A DNA stretch of 64,000 bases from DATBGZ01 sp036557785 (lineage in GTDB: Bacteria > Actinomycetota > Actinomycetes > Mycobacteriales > Micromonosporaceae). Numbering within the stretch: the stretch's first letter is position 1; the number at the start of each line of letters is the position of its first letter. Under the pieces are notes generated by a model, which made no database searches, was not told the origin of the DNA, and saw nothing but the letters and a program-made list of their open reading frames with translations. The stretch is taken from contig DATBGZ010000082.1 of assembly GCA_036557785.1 (NCBI GenBank), forward strand, positions 154,466-218,465, in the 5' to 3' direction. The position numbers and the translations under genes are program-made. This document shows, piece by piece, positions 8,644-17,413 of this stretch.

Positions 8644-9714
8644 GTGTTACATATCGGAGTCAATCTCGGGTTCGGCAACCTGCACGAGCACCTGACCGAC
8701 GAGCAGATGATCGAGGGCGAGCTTCAGCTCGCCGAGCTGGCCGACCGGCTGGGCTTCGACAGCCTGTGGGCGGTCGAGCATCACTTCGACGACTACGCGA
8801 TGTGCCCCGACAACGTCCTGCTGCTGGCGAACGTCGCGGGGCGGACCGAGCGGCTGCAGCTCGGTACCGGCGCGGTGATCCTGCCCTGGAACGACCCGTT
8901 GCGGGTCGCCGAGAAGATGATCATGCTCGACATCCTCTCCGGCGGCCGGGCGATCTTCGGCATGGGGCGTGGACTGTCCAGAATGGAGTACGCCCCGTTC
9001 CAGATCCCGATGAGCGAGTCCCGGGCGCGATTCGACGAGGCGTCGGTCATGATCGTGGAGGCGCTGGAGACGGGTTGGATCTCCGGCGACGGCCCCTTCT
9101 ACCCGCAACCGCGCACCGAGTTGCGGCCGCGACCACCGCGCTCGTTCCGCGGTCGGCTCTACTGCGTAGCAGGCTCGCCGGACTCGATCACGTCATGTGT
9201 CAACATCGGGGCCGCGCTCATGACCATCGTCACGCAGCCGGTACCCAAACTCGTGCCGCTGTTCACCGAGTACCGCACGCAGTACGTCGCCAAGCACGGT
9301 GGCGAGGCTCCACCAATATCGCTCAACGTCAACATGTACTGCCACGCCGACGCGGCGGTGGCCAAGGAGCGGGCCCGCGACCACATCGGCCGCTTCTTCG
9401 CCTCGAATGTTCGCCATTACGAGCTCATGGGCACCCACTTCGCCGAGGTCGGCGGCTACCAGCGCTACGACGAGGTGGCCCGCGTGTTTCGCGAGGCGGG
9501 GCTGGAGAAGGCCGCAGACAACTACGCGTCGTGCGCCTTGACCGGTACGCCGGACCAGATCCTCGAGCAGCTCACGGACATCCGGGACGTGATGGGCAGC
9601 TTCCAGCTCGTGATCCTGCCCAGCTTCGGTGGCATGCCCTATGACCACGCCCGGCAGAGCCTGGAGCTGTTCGCCAAGGAGGTCGTGCCGGTGGCGCGCG
9701 AGCTGCTGCCGTGA
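8644..9714 (+). CDS. LLM-class flavin-dependent oxidoreductase
   Basis: 356 residues of the luciferase-like monooxygenase TIM barrel. FDSLWAVEHHFDDYAMCPDNVLLLA and GTGAVILPWNDPLRVAEKMIMLDILSGGR are family hallmarks; bound FMNH2 or F420 would be expected. I place the start at GTG 8644 because AGGGAG sits five bases upstream and the protein begins LHIGVNLGFGN there; an ATG at 8611 would bury that ribosome-binding site. It follows the aldo/keto reductase by about 50 bases in the same direction. Confidence 0.88.
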   Translation: MLHIGVNLGFGNLHEHLTDEQMIEGELQLAELADRLGFDSLWAVEHHFDDYAMCPDNVLLLANVAGRTERLQLGTGAVILPWNDPLRVAEKMIMLDILSGGRAIFGMGRGLSRMEYAPFQIPMSESRARFDEASVMIVEALETGWISGDGPFYPQPRTELRPRPPRSFRGRLYCVAGSPDSITSCVNIGAALMTIVTQPVPKLVPLFTEYRTQYVAKHGGEAPPISLNVNMYCHADAAVAKERARDHIGRFFASNVRHYELMGTHFAEVGGYQRYDEVARVFREAGLEKAADNYASCALTGTPDQILEQLTDIRDVMGSFQLVILPSFGGMPYDHARQSLELFAKEVVPVARELLP

Positions 9715-9744
9715 CATCGGGCCATGGTCGAGGAGGGAGCACGC

Positions 9745-11499
9745 GTGGCGAAACTGGACCTGGCCTCCGTCGCGCTCGTGGCGGAGCACAACGCACCGAT
9801 GGCGATGCGGGACGGGACGACGCTGCGGGCCGACGTCCACCGCGCCGCAACCGGCGGGCCGTTCCCGGTGCTGCTGATCCGCACCCCGTACGGCGAGGCG
9901 ATGATGCGGGCGATCATTCCGGTGATCCCCGCGATCGACGCCGGGTTTGCGGTCGTGCTGCAGCACTGTCGCGGCACGGGCGCATCCGACGGGCAGTTCG
10001 TGACCTTCGAGCACGAGGCCGACGACGGAGTTGACTCCATCGAATGGTGCGCGCGCCAGCCATGGTCGAACGGCACCGTGGTCATGTACGGGCCGTCGTA
10101 TCTGGGCATGGTGCAGCTCGCGGCCGCGATCCAGGTACCGCCGGCGCTACGGGCGATGGTGCTGGTCGTGACGCCGGCCGACTACCACTGGGGCCTGGCC
10201 TACCGGCAGGGCGCGTTCCAACTGGGCCAGGCCCTGGGCTGGCACACGATGAAGGCCGTCCAACAGTTGACCTATCTGGCCTCGGCCGGGCAGGACATCT
10301 CGGCGCAGATGCGGACCCTGGTGGGTCTGCTGGCGGATCCGGCGGCCAGCTACGCGCGCCTGCCACTGCGCGATGCGCCGGTGGTCAGCGAGATCCTGCC
10401 CAGTTGGCGAACCTGGTTCGACCACGAGGAGCGCGACGCGTACTGGTCCGCGCTGAGCTACCGGGACGGGCGGGACCGCGTCACGATTCCGGCGCTGCAC
10501 GTCGGCGGCTGGTTCGACCTGTTCCTGGGCGGGACGCTGGAGAACTTCTCGTTCCTCTCCCAGCACGCGGCCAGCGAGCGTGCCCGCCACAACCAGCGGC
10601 TGATCGTCGGCCCATGGACGCACACCGACCGGTCGGGGATCGTCGGTGAGCTGCACTTCGGAACGCGGGCCTCGGACCTGGCGATCCAGCTCGAGCGGGT
10701 CCAGCTCGACTTCCTCAGGCGTGCCGCTCACGGTGGCGACGAGGACCTCCCGGGGCCGCCCGTGAGGATTTTCGTCATGGGTGACAACGTCTGGCGCGAC
10801 GAAGCCGAGTGGCCGCTCGCGCGGACGGTGTGGACCCGCTGGTACCTCCACTCGGATCGATCACTGTCGCCGTCTGCTCCGCTGCCGCAGGCCTCACCGT
10901 CGCAGTACACGCACGACCCGCGCCACCCCGTGCCGACGGTGGGCGGCGCGACGCTGCTCTCCGCCAGTAGCATCTCGCTCTTGCCCGGGCCGCGCGACCA
11001 GCGTCCGGTCGAGGCCCGCCCGGATGTCCTCTCCTTCACGAGCCAGGAGTTGACCGAGGATCTCGAGGTCACCGGCCCGGTGAGCGTGACACTGCACGCG
11101 GCCACGTCCGCCGTGGACACCGACTTCACTGCCAAGCTTGTCGATGTCTGGCCCGATGGCCGGGCACTGTCCGTTGTGGACGGCATCGTACGGGCGCGGT
11201 TCCGGGACGGCAGCGACGCGGCGCTCCCCGTGACTGCGGGCGAGGTGTACGAGTACACGATCGACCTGATCGCCACGAGCCAGGTCTTCGCGGCGGGCCA
11301 CCGACTGCGGGTCGAGATCGCCAGCTCCAACTTTCCCTGCTTCGATCGCAACCCCGGCAATGGAGCCCCAGCCGGGGCCGCCACGGAGGCGGACTTCGTC
11401 GTCGCGGAGCAGACCGTCTTCCATGACCACGACCGTCCCTCGTACATCACGCTGCCGGTCATCCCGCGCGGAAGTCGCCGGACATTGACGCCTGGATGA
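9745..11499 (+). CDS. CocE/NonD-family alpha/beta hydrolase
   Basis: 584 residues, the standard size of the X-Pro dipeptidyl-peptidase S15/CocE group. The nucleophile is S118 in GPSYLGM. The C-terminal jelly-roll domain is seen from about residue 350 (LEVTGPVSVTLHA, VTAGEVYEYTIDL, LRVEIASSNFPCFDRN). Such enzymes cleave esters or amides; cocaine esterase is the best-known member. Start GTG 9745 has AGGAGGGAG five bases upstream, better than ATG 9724, which overlaps that site. Last gene of the aldo/keto reductase unit. Confidence 0.9.
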   Translation: MAKLDLASVALVAEHNAPMAMRDGTTLRADVHRAATGGPFPVLLIRTPYGEAMMRAIIPVIPAIDAGFAVVLQHCRGTGASDGQFVTFEHEADDGVDSIEWCARQPWSNGTVVMYGPSYLGMVQLAAAIQVPPALRAMVLVVTPADYHWGLAYRQGAFQLGQALGWHTMKAVQQLTYLASAGQDISAQMRTLVGLLADPAASYARLPLRDAPVVSEILPSWRTWFDHEERDAYWSALSYRDGRDRVTIPALHVGGWFDLFLGGTLENFSFLSQHAASERARHNQRLIVGPWTHTDRSGIVGELHFGTRASDLAIQLERVQLDFLRRAAHGGDEDLPGPPVRIFVMGDNVWRDEAEWPLARTVWTRWYLHSDRSLSPSAPLPQASPSQYTHDPRHPVPTVGGATLLSASSISLLPGPRDQRPVEARPDVLSFTSQELTEDLEVTGPVSVTLHAATSAVDTDFTAKLVDVWPDGRALSVVDGIVRARFRDGSDAALPVTAGEVYEYTIDLIATSQVFAAGHRLRVEIASSNFPCFDRNPGNGAPAGAATEADFVVAEQTVFHDHDRPSYITLPVIPRGSRRTLTPG

Positions 11500-11531
11500 G
11501 CCGGCGGTGGTGACTGTCGCGGGAGCGAGGG

Positions 11532-12260
11532 TCAACCTCCGCCCAGGGCGAGATCCTCCGCGTGCCAGGTGATGCCCTCGCGGATGACGCGGGCCGGGGA
11601 GCCCGCGACCGCGGTGTTGGGCGGCACCGTCTGCCCGCGCACCAGGCTGCGCATCCCGACCACGGCCGACGCTCCGACCTCCGCATGGCCCGTGACCATC
11701 GCCTCGCGACCCAGCCACACGTGCCTGCCGAGCCTGATGTGCCCGCCGTACGGGTTGACCCGCCTGCCGGTCGCGAGGTCCTCCAGGCTGTGCATGTCAT
11801 CGGTCGCGATGTAGACGCGGGCCGCCCAGAGCTGGTCGGGCTCAGCCACGATCGAGCCGCCGTTGCGGGCGTCCAGCACGGCTTCGCGAGTGCCGACCAC
11901 CTCGCCGTGCAGCACGATGCTCGACCCGGCGCCACAGTAGATCTCGCCCGCGGTGAGCTCACAGTCGGTGCCGATGACGATGGTTGCGCCGTCTCCACCC
12001 AGGAGCAGCGAACTCAGGTTGTCCAAGCCACTGGCGAGCACCATCAGGCAGTCGGAGAACGGGTACACCATGAGCCGCTCGATGAGACGCTCCGGCAGTG
12101 CCATCGAATCGGCGACGTAGAGCGCGTTGCCCAGCTCACCGAACCAGCCCGGCAGTTCCCCGCTCGCATCGCGCAGCTTGAGCTCCGCGAGCAGATGCTC
12201 GGTCGCGCCCAGTGCCAACAAGCGGTCGGTATGTGCCGGGGTCAGCGGGGGCGTGGGCAT
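11532..12260 (-). CDS. Left-handed beta-helix (hexapeptide) acyltransferase-like protein
   Basis: 242 residues. The C-terminal half shows the repeating aliphatic-rich hexads of the trimeric beta-helix (GHIRLGRHVWLGREAMVTG, AEVGASAVVGMRSLV) and the usual ending NTAVAGSPARVI. Such proteins transfer acetyl or acyl groups from CoA, often to sugars. The N-terminal ~75 residues are not recognised. It is convergent with the CocE hydrolase and 68 bases downstream of the GxGD membrane-protein gene on the same strand, so it may belong to that operon. Confidence 0.8.
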   Translation of the reverse strand: MPTPPLTPAHTDRLLALGATEHLLAELKLRDASGELPGWFGELGNALYVADSMALPERLIERLMVYPFSDCLMVLASGLDNLSSLLLGGDGATIVIGTDCELTAGEIYCGAGSSIVLHGEVVGTREAVLDARNGGSIVAEPDQLWAARVYIATDDMHSLEDLATGRRVNPYGGHIRLGRHVWLGREAMVTGHAEVGASAVVGMRSLVRGQTVPPNTAVAGSPARVIREGITWHAEDLALGGG

Positions 12261-12327
12261 GCGACGAGAGTGCCAGGCCCGCTTCAGCCGCGGCCACCGG
12301 GTCCCGTCCGTACGTTTGCGCTAGGTC

Positions 12328-13491
12328 TCAGGTCCGGCCGTCGAGGACCCTCGCATCCGCGTCGGTGTCGATCGTGACGCCGTCGGCCGCATCGGTGCTG
12401 TGACCGTTGTTCTTCGACTGCTCGGCGAGCTTCACCGACCGCATGACGGTCAAGGTGGCGCGAAGGTACGCCGACCGGTTGCCGTTGCCGAAGTACTGTA
12501 CGAGGTCGTCCAGCACGGGCCGGTCGTCGTCGGCCACCGCGAACCGTACCATCGAGGTGCTCACAGTCTTCACTGGCTCGCTCGCCCGCACCGGCGGGCG
12601 ATGGTCGACCCCGTCACTGGCCAGGTACTCCTGCATGGTGCGCTCGCGGCCGTACCGGCGCCGCAGCCAGAGGTAGCCGATGACCGCGGCCGGGCCGAAC
12701 CAGGTCTGCGCCGGGATCACGACGTCCAGACGCAGGTCCACGTAGTCGAAGAGAAGGCCCGACATCGACGGCAGGATCCCCCCGAACACGACGACCAGGC
12801 TCAATGCCAGCCGCAGGCCAACCCGGCCGTATGCCTTGAGCGCCGCGATGGTGAATGCCCCGTAGACCAACAGGTCGCCCAGGCCGAGGACCGCCTCGTC
12901 ATAGCCGACGCGCATGCCGACGGCCGGGAACAGTGGGTGGTTGACGAACGCGCGCAGCAGCAGGTTCGACACGGGGAAGGCCAAGGTGAAGATCGCGTCA
13001 TAAACGGCGAGCGCGGCGGCGAACCCGGCGACGTGCCGCAACTGCATGCCGCCCTGAACGTAGAGGTTGGCGACCGCGACCGCGGCGAGCGCCACGACCA
13101 CGCTGTTCTCGGCCCACACGAAGTGCCAGTTGAAGACATTGTTGATCATGTGCTGACCCATCCAGAGGTCAGCGCCGACGAGCACGCCGATGCCGAGCCA
13201 CAACGGTCCCGGAGCAAGGACCGGCCGGTAGCCGATCGAGAGTGCGGCGGTGAAGGTCAGCACCAGCAGGCTGGTGAGGACCCACTGCGGTACGACCAGG
13301 TACAGCGCGGGGAGCAGCACCAGGAAGATGAACAGGACCGCGACATCGCGACCGTTGAACTTGCCGATCGCTGGGCGGTCCAGGCGCACCCGACGCAGGT
13401 AGTACAGCGACCCCAGGCAGACGACCAGCGAGCCGATGACCGACACGGTCAACTGGAACAGGGACAGAAACAGGTCCGAACTCTGCAGCAT
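12328..13491 (-). CDS. Polytopic membrane protein with presenilin-like GxGD motifs and RHH-like tail
   Basis: 387 residues; about nine hydrophobic helices between residues 8 and 275, then a ~110-residue soluble tail. Three motifs of intramembrane aspartyl (presenilin/SPP) proteases occur in the right order: Y164-D165 (AVYDAIF), G203-L-G-D206 (VLGLGDLLVYGAF) and a PAL-like P260-A-Q in VVIPAQTWFGPAAV. D165 and D206 would be the catalytic pair. The tail (residues ~311-355, MVRFAVA then VLDDLVQYFGNGNRSAYLRA) resembles a ribbon-helix-helix. The ATG lies one base after the ANL ligase stop. Protease function is inferred from motifs, not established; a non-catalytic membrane protein is the alternative. 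Confidence 0.7.
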   Translation of the reverse strand: MLQSSDLFLSLFQLTVSVIGSLVVCLGSLYYLRRVRLDRPAIGKFNGRDVAVLFIFLVLLPALYLVVPQWVLTSLLVLTFTAALSIGYRPVLAPGPLWLGIGVLVGADLWMGQHMINNVFNWHFVWAENSVVVALAAVAVANLYVQGGMQLRHVAGFAAALAVYDAIFTLAFPVSNLLLRAFVNHPLFPAVGMRVGYDEAVLGLGDLLVYGAFTIAALKAYGRVGLRLALSLVVVFGGILPSMSGLLFDYVDLRLDVVIPAQTWFGPAAVIGYLWLRRRYGRERTMQEYLASDGVDHRPPVRASEPVKTVSTSMVRFAVADDDRPVLDDLVQYFGNGNRSAYLRATLTVMRSVKLAEQSKNNGHSTDAADGVTIDTDADARVLDGRT

Positions 13492-13492
13492 G

Positions 13493-14923
13493 TCACGCTC
13501 CGATCAGAGCTGGGCGACCGGCGAAGGTGGTCTCGTGCAGGTCGCTGCGCAGCGGTCGCAGCGCGACGGACTCCTCGTCAGCCACGAACGCGAGATCCAG
13601 GTCGAGGCCGCGGTCGGCGAAGTGACCCGACACCTCCGACTCGTCGAGACCGGCGACCGCCGAGGTCGGCAGCGTGAGCCGGATGCGTCCATCGTGGACG
13701 GTTGCGCGGAACCGGGCCGGCCAGGGACGCGTGGGCAGTGCCTCGATGGCGTCGACGAGCTGGCGTGGGGTCACGACCTCGCCGACACCGAGCCGGATGA
13801 GCTGGTCAGCCTTGCCCTCGATGTGGCTGCAGCCGGGCACGCCGGCCAGCTCGCAGGTGAGGTCGTCGGACAACGGCCTGACGACGTCGCGGGTGTCGTA
13901 CCGGAAGACCGGCATGCATTCCCGGTACGGGAAGAATGGTGTGATGACGGCGGTGGCCAAGGCACCCGGCTCGGCCGGCTCGCCGGTCTCGAGATCGAGG
14001 TACTCGACGAGGCCGGTGTTGAGGTCGAAGTGCAGGTGGCCCTGCTCGCACGTGCGTCCGACCACCGGCACGACCTCGGTCATGGCGAACAGGTCGACGA
14101 TGTCGGTCACCCCGAACGTCTCGCGAGCAGCCTGCGCCAGGCTCGGTGAGAGCAGCTCGCCACCGACGTCGATTGCCCGCAGGTGGAAGTCCTTCGGTCC
14201 CATGCCGCGCCGGCGTGCCGCCACCTCGAGCTCGGCGAGGTAGCTCGGGACGGTCGCCAGTTGCGTCGCGCCACCGTCGGCGAGATTGTCCAGCGCCTCG
14301 TCCGGGGGCACGATGCCGAGCACACGACAGGCCGCGCCGACGAGCCGGCATGAGGCGACGTTGAGGTGCACGCTGCCGGTCGCGCGGGAGCTGACGTTGA
14401 CCTGCAGAATGTCGTGCGGCAGAAGGGTTCCCCGCAGCACGCCGGCGAGTGCGCCGACGGCGGGCCAGAGCTCCATCTCGTAGCGGGACATCCAGATCTC
14501 CGCGGGGCGCCCGGTGGTCCCCGTGGTGCGGGTCGCCAGGTAGCGCGTCACGCCGGCGCACTGGAAGTCCTCCGGCCGCTCGACCAGGTCGCGCTTGAGC
14601 GTCACCGGGATCGCGTTGAGATCGGCCAGCCGGAGCCGTTTCGTGTCGATGCCGGCGGCCGCGAACCGCCGCGCGTAGAACGGCGACTTGGCCGCGAGCC
14701 GGGCCGCGGTGCGGCGCACGCCGCGGGTGGCGAAGTCCCGCCGTGCTGCGGGATCGCTCAGGGGCCCGTCGACCACTTGTCCGGCGTCTGGGCCGGGTTC
14801 CCCGAACTCGTCGAGCGTGCCGAGCGCGTCCTGGATGAGCCGGCCGAGGTTGCGGGTATTGAGCCGGCGACCCGTGGCCATGCCGATCGCCATCCGGAGC
14901 TGGCGGACGCCGGTCTCGAACAT
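13493..14923 (-). CDS. ANL-superfamily (PaaK/LuxE-like) acyl-adenylating ligase
   Basis: 476 residues. TRTTGTTGRPAEIWMS is the P-loop of phenylacetate-CoA ligase relatives; AIDVGGELL, DLFAMTEV, YDTRDVVRP and IEGKADQLIRLG follow in order. It should adenylate a carboxylate; the acceptor (CoA or a protein/peptide) is unknown. I start at ATG 14923 (GAGAGGA seven bases upstream). An ATG at 15037 would add 38 Arg/Pro/Ala-rich residues without a ribosome-binding site. It lies between a 31-residue peptide gene and the GxGD membrane protein gene, with a one-base gap to the latter. Confidence 0.82.
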   Translation of the reverse strand: MFETGVRQLRMAIGMATGRRLNTRNLGRLIQDALGTLDEFGEPGPDAGQVVDGPLSDPAARRDFATRGVRRTAARLAAKSPFYARRFAAAGIDTKRLRLADLNAIPVTLKRDLVERPEDFQCAGVTRYLATRTTGTTGRPAEIWMSRYEMELWPAVGALAGVLRGTLLPHDILQVNVSSRATGSVHLNVASCRLVGAACRVLGIVPPDEALDNLADGGATQLATVPSYLAELEVAARRRGMGPKDFHLRAIDVGGELLSPSLAQAARETFGVTDIVDLFAMTEVVPVVGRTCEQGHLHFDLNTGLVEYLDLETGEPAEPGALATAVITPFFPYRECMPVFRYDTRDVVRPLSDDLTCELAGVPGCSHIEGKADQLIRLGVGEVVTPRQLVDAIEALPTRPWPARFRATVHDGRIRLTLPTSAVAGLDESEVSGHFADRGLDLDLAFVADEESVALRPLRSDLHETTFAGRPALIGA

Positions 14924-15084
14924 TCCCTCGTCCTCTCTCGCGCGGTACTTCCGCGGTGGCTTGTTTTCCGCGGTGGCTTGTGCCGGGGCCGCGGCCGGGC
15001 GCCGTCCCGGGGGACGACGTCCAGCCGCGGCGTTCATCGCGTGTGGTGCGACCGCGGTTCGCGCCGGACGCGATCCTCCGTGGC

Positions 15085-15180
15085 TTACAGGGCTGCGCCG
15101 GCGGCGGCCGCGAACAGCACCGCGCTCAGGGAACCCAGTGCGTAGCGCACGTGCTTGACGCTGCTGATGAGACCTGACAT
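15085..15180 (-). CDS. 31-residue single-span membrane peptide
   Basis: Small open frame preceded by an unusually strong ribosome-binding site (GGGAGGGAGGG, seven bases before the ATG). The product begins MSGLISSVKHVRYALG and ends in a hydrophobic stretch SLSAVLFAAAAGAAL, so the N-terminus is basic and the C-terminus spans or inserts in the membrane. No known family. It is first in line on the strand that then encodes the ANL ligase and the GxGD membrane protein. It could be a signal, a leader or a regulatory micropeptide. Coding status rests on the start signal and context only. Confidence 0.55.
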   Translation of the reverse strand: MSGLISSVKHVRYALGSLSAVLFAAAAGAAL

Positions 15181-15223
15181 GTTGACCCTCCCTCCCGCAA
15201 ACTCGGCTGACCCGCTTCAGACG

Positions 15224-15240
15224 GGGCCGCGTAGCGGCCC
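15224..15240 (-). terminator. GC-rich stem-loop after the cupredoxin gene
   Basis: GGGCCGC-GTA-GCGGCCC is a perfect 7-bp stem with a 3-base loop, 38 bases past the cupredoxin stop. There is no T-run, as is common for actinobacterial terminators. It separates the cupredoxin gene from the small-peptide operon downstream. Confidence 0.5.
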
Positions 15241-15277
15241 GCGCCCCACTGCCCGTACGAGACGTACGCGCAGCAGC

Positions 15278-15727
15278 TCAGGCGACGACCGTGATCCGGA
15301 CCGTCATATGGGGATGCATCGAGCAGGTGATGTAGTAGACGCCCGGAGTCTGGAACGGCGGCGTCGTGTAGGTGCTGCCGGTCTGCACGAGGGCACGGTC
15401 TTTCATCGGATCACCGGCGTCAGCGGCGAGCGTGCCATCACGACCAGGTCCGATGATGTGCATGTACCGGGAGTCGTTCACGAATGTGAGCGTGTCTCCG
15501 ACGTGTATCTCGACCTGAGTCGTCGTGAAGTCCTCGTGCGCCATGCCGATGGCGCCCGCTGGCGCGCTGGTGGGCGCCCTGCTCAGAGCCGGGACGAACG
15601 CACCGGCCGCGATCAACGCGAGCGCGATGACAATCCGTGGAAATGGAATTGATCTCTTGGTCGACTTAGGCAGCTCGCCATCGTGACCGTCTGGCCCCCG
15701 TGATGAATCTGGTCGACCCACCACCAC
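15278..15727 (-). CDS. Membrane-anchored or secreted cupredoxin
   Basis: 149 residues. A hydrophobic segment (IPFPRIVIALALIAAGAFVPA) after a basic stretch acts as signal or anchor. The C-terminal ~90 residues form a blue-copper fold with ligands H in YMHIIG and C, H, M in CSMHPHM. It probably carries electrons or copper at the outer face of the membrane. GTG 15727 is chosen because AGGAGG lies seven bases upstream; longer in-frame starts lack this. A stem-loop terminates it before the peptide operon. Confidence 0.82.
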   Translation of the reverse strand: MVVGRPDSSRGPDGHDGELPKSTKRSIPFPRIVIALALIAAGAFVPALSRAPTSAPAGAIGMAHEDFTTTQVEIHVGDTLTFVNDSRYMHIIGPGRDGTLAADAGDPMKDRALVQTGSTYTTPPFQTPGVYYITCSMHPHMTVRITVVA

Positions 15728-16146
15728 GGCGCGTCCTCCTGACACTCGGACACAAGCCATCAATCCAGGCGCATCATTACCGTCCCTGGCTCGTCTCACT
15801 ATCGCATCAACAAACTCTGGCTGTCTAGACCCCGAATCCGAGATCAGTGAAGCGATCTGCACCGCGATGATCCATCGAGATGACAGGTGCCTTCGCTCGG
15901 CGATGGCCGGCACACCGGCGCGAGGCAGTTCGCGCCACGGCAGCGGTCCATTGTGGACTAATGATGAGGGAAGGCGGCCGACCGCTGCCCTGCCGTCGCG
16001 CTACCGGTCGATCGTCGCCGGCCCGCACGGCTCGTCGTCGCCGTCGCCGGCGCAACGTCGCGCCGGCGGATGCGCTAGCCTCTCCCGGGCGCCAGCCGCA
16101 CGCTTCGCAGGAGCGGCGGGCCGGGGATCGTCGAGGAGGACGGCGG

Positions 16147-17346
16147 ATGACACTGCGGGAAGATGCGCAGAGCTTGCAGGCCGATCTGGTGCAGCTGCGC
16201 CGGGCGTTGCATCGCGAGCCGGAGATCGGCAGCCACCTGCCGTTGACCCAGGCGAAGCTGCTCGCCGCCCTTGACGGCCTGCCGCTGGCGGTGACGACCG
16301 GTACGGCATTGAGTTCAGTCACTGCCGTGCTGGGCGGCGGCAAGCCCGGCCCAGCCGTCCTGCTCCGCTCCGACATGGACGCGCTGCCCGTCACGGAGGT
16401 GACCGGAGAGCCGTTCTCATCCCAGATCGAGGGCGCGATGCACGCGTGCGGACACGACCTGCACATGGCGATCCTGGTCGGCGCCGCACGGATGCTCTCG
16501 GCGCGGCGCGAGGAGGTGCCCGGCAGTGTGGTCTTCATGTTCCAACCGGCCGAGGAGGGGCCCGGCGGCGCCGAACCGATGATCAGCGAGGGCGTGCTCG
16601 ACGCCGCGGGTGACCGCGTGGTCGCCGCCTACGGACTGCACGTCAGCTCGGCCCGGGAGCCCTACGGCACGTTCACAGGGCGGCGCGGACCGCTGATGTC
16701 CGCCGCCGATCAGGTTCGGGTGACCGTCCACGGGCGGGGCGGCCACGGCTCGCAGCCGCACCGCGCCAAGGATCCGATCCCGGCAGCGTGCGAGATGGTC
16801 ACGGCGCTGTCCACGTACGTCACGCGCAACCACGACATCTTCGACCCGGTGGTCGTCACCGTGGGCAGCTTCCACTCCGGCACGGCGGAGAACATCATCC
16901 CGGCGAGTGCCCACTTCGAGGCCACCGTGCGCTCCTTCTCGCCCCAGGCGCGAGCCAAGGTTCGCCAGGGGATCACCGCGGTGCTCAGCGGCCTGGCCCA
17001 GGCGCACGGCGTCGAGGTCGAGATCGACCACCATGATGGGTACCCGGTGACGGTCAACGACGAGGTCGAGGCCGACTTCGTCGCGGCCACGATCGCCGAC
17101 CTCTACGGCAGTGATCGATTCGTCTGGATGCCAAACCCCGAGCCCGGCTCCGAGGACTTCGCCTACGTACTGGCGGCTGTGCCCGGCGCCTTCGTCTTTC
17201 TCAGCGCGTGCCCACCCGAGAACGATCCGGCGACCGCGCCCGCCAACCACGCGCCGCAGGCTCGCTTCGACGACGGCATCCTGGCCGATGGCGCGGCGCT
17301 GCTCGCGGAGCTGGCCGTACGGCGTCTGGCCCGGCCGCCCGCATGA
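16147..17346 (+). CDS. M20-family amidohydrolase/peptidase
   Basis: 399 residues of the hippurate hydrolase/IAA-amino-acid hydrolase type. Metal ligands are visible in RSDMDALPV, MHACGHDLHMA, QPAEEGPGG, YGLHVSS and the C-terminal GSEDFAYVL; GRGGHGSQPH belongs to the dimerisation domain. It cleaves N-acyl amino acids or similar amides with two Zn or Mn ions. GAGGAGGAC precedes the ATG. It stands alone between convergent or opposite neighbours. Confidence 0.92.
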   Translation: MTLREDAQSLQADLVQLRRALHREPEIGSHLPLTQAKLLAALDGLPLAVTTGTALSSVTAVLGGGKPGPAVLLRSDMDALPVTEVTGEPFSSQIEGAMHACGHDLHMAILVGAARMLSARREEVPGSVVFMFQPAEEGPGGAEPMISEGVLDAAGDRVVAAYGLHVSSAREPYGTFTGRRGPLMSAADQVRVTVHGRGGHGSQPHRAKDPIPAACEMVTALSTYVTRNHDIFDPVVVTVGSFHSGTAENIIPASAHFEATVRSFSPQARAKVRQGITAVLSGLAQAHGVEVEIDHHDGYPVTVNDEVEADFVAATIADLYGSDRFVWMPNPEPGSEDFAYVLAAVPGAFVFLSACPPENDPATAPANHAPQARFDDGILADGAALLAELAVRRLARPPA

Positions 17347-17413
17347 CGAGGGCGCCGGCGAGCGCCCGCCGCGGCACTACCAGCGGCGCGCGCAGGCCCT
17401 GCGTGCCGCCGGG

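Noticed and set aside
12400..13677. Plus-strand frame opposite the GxGD protein
   Set aside because: Same reason; the membrane-helix pattern is on the minus strand.
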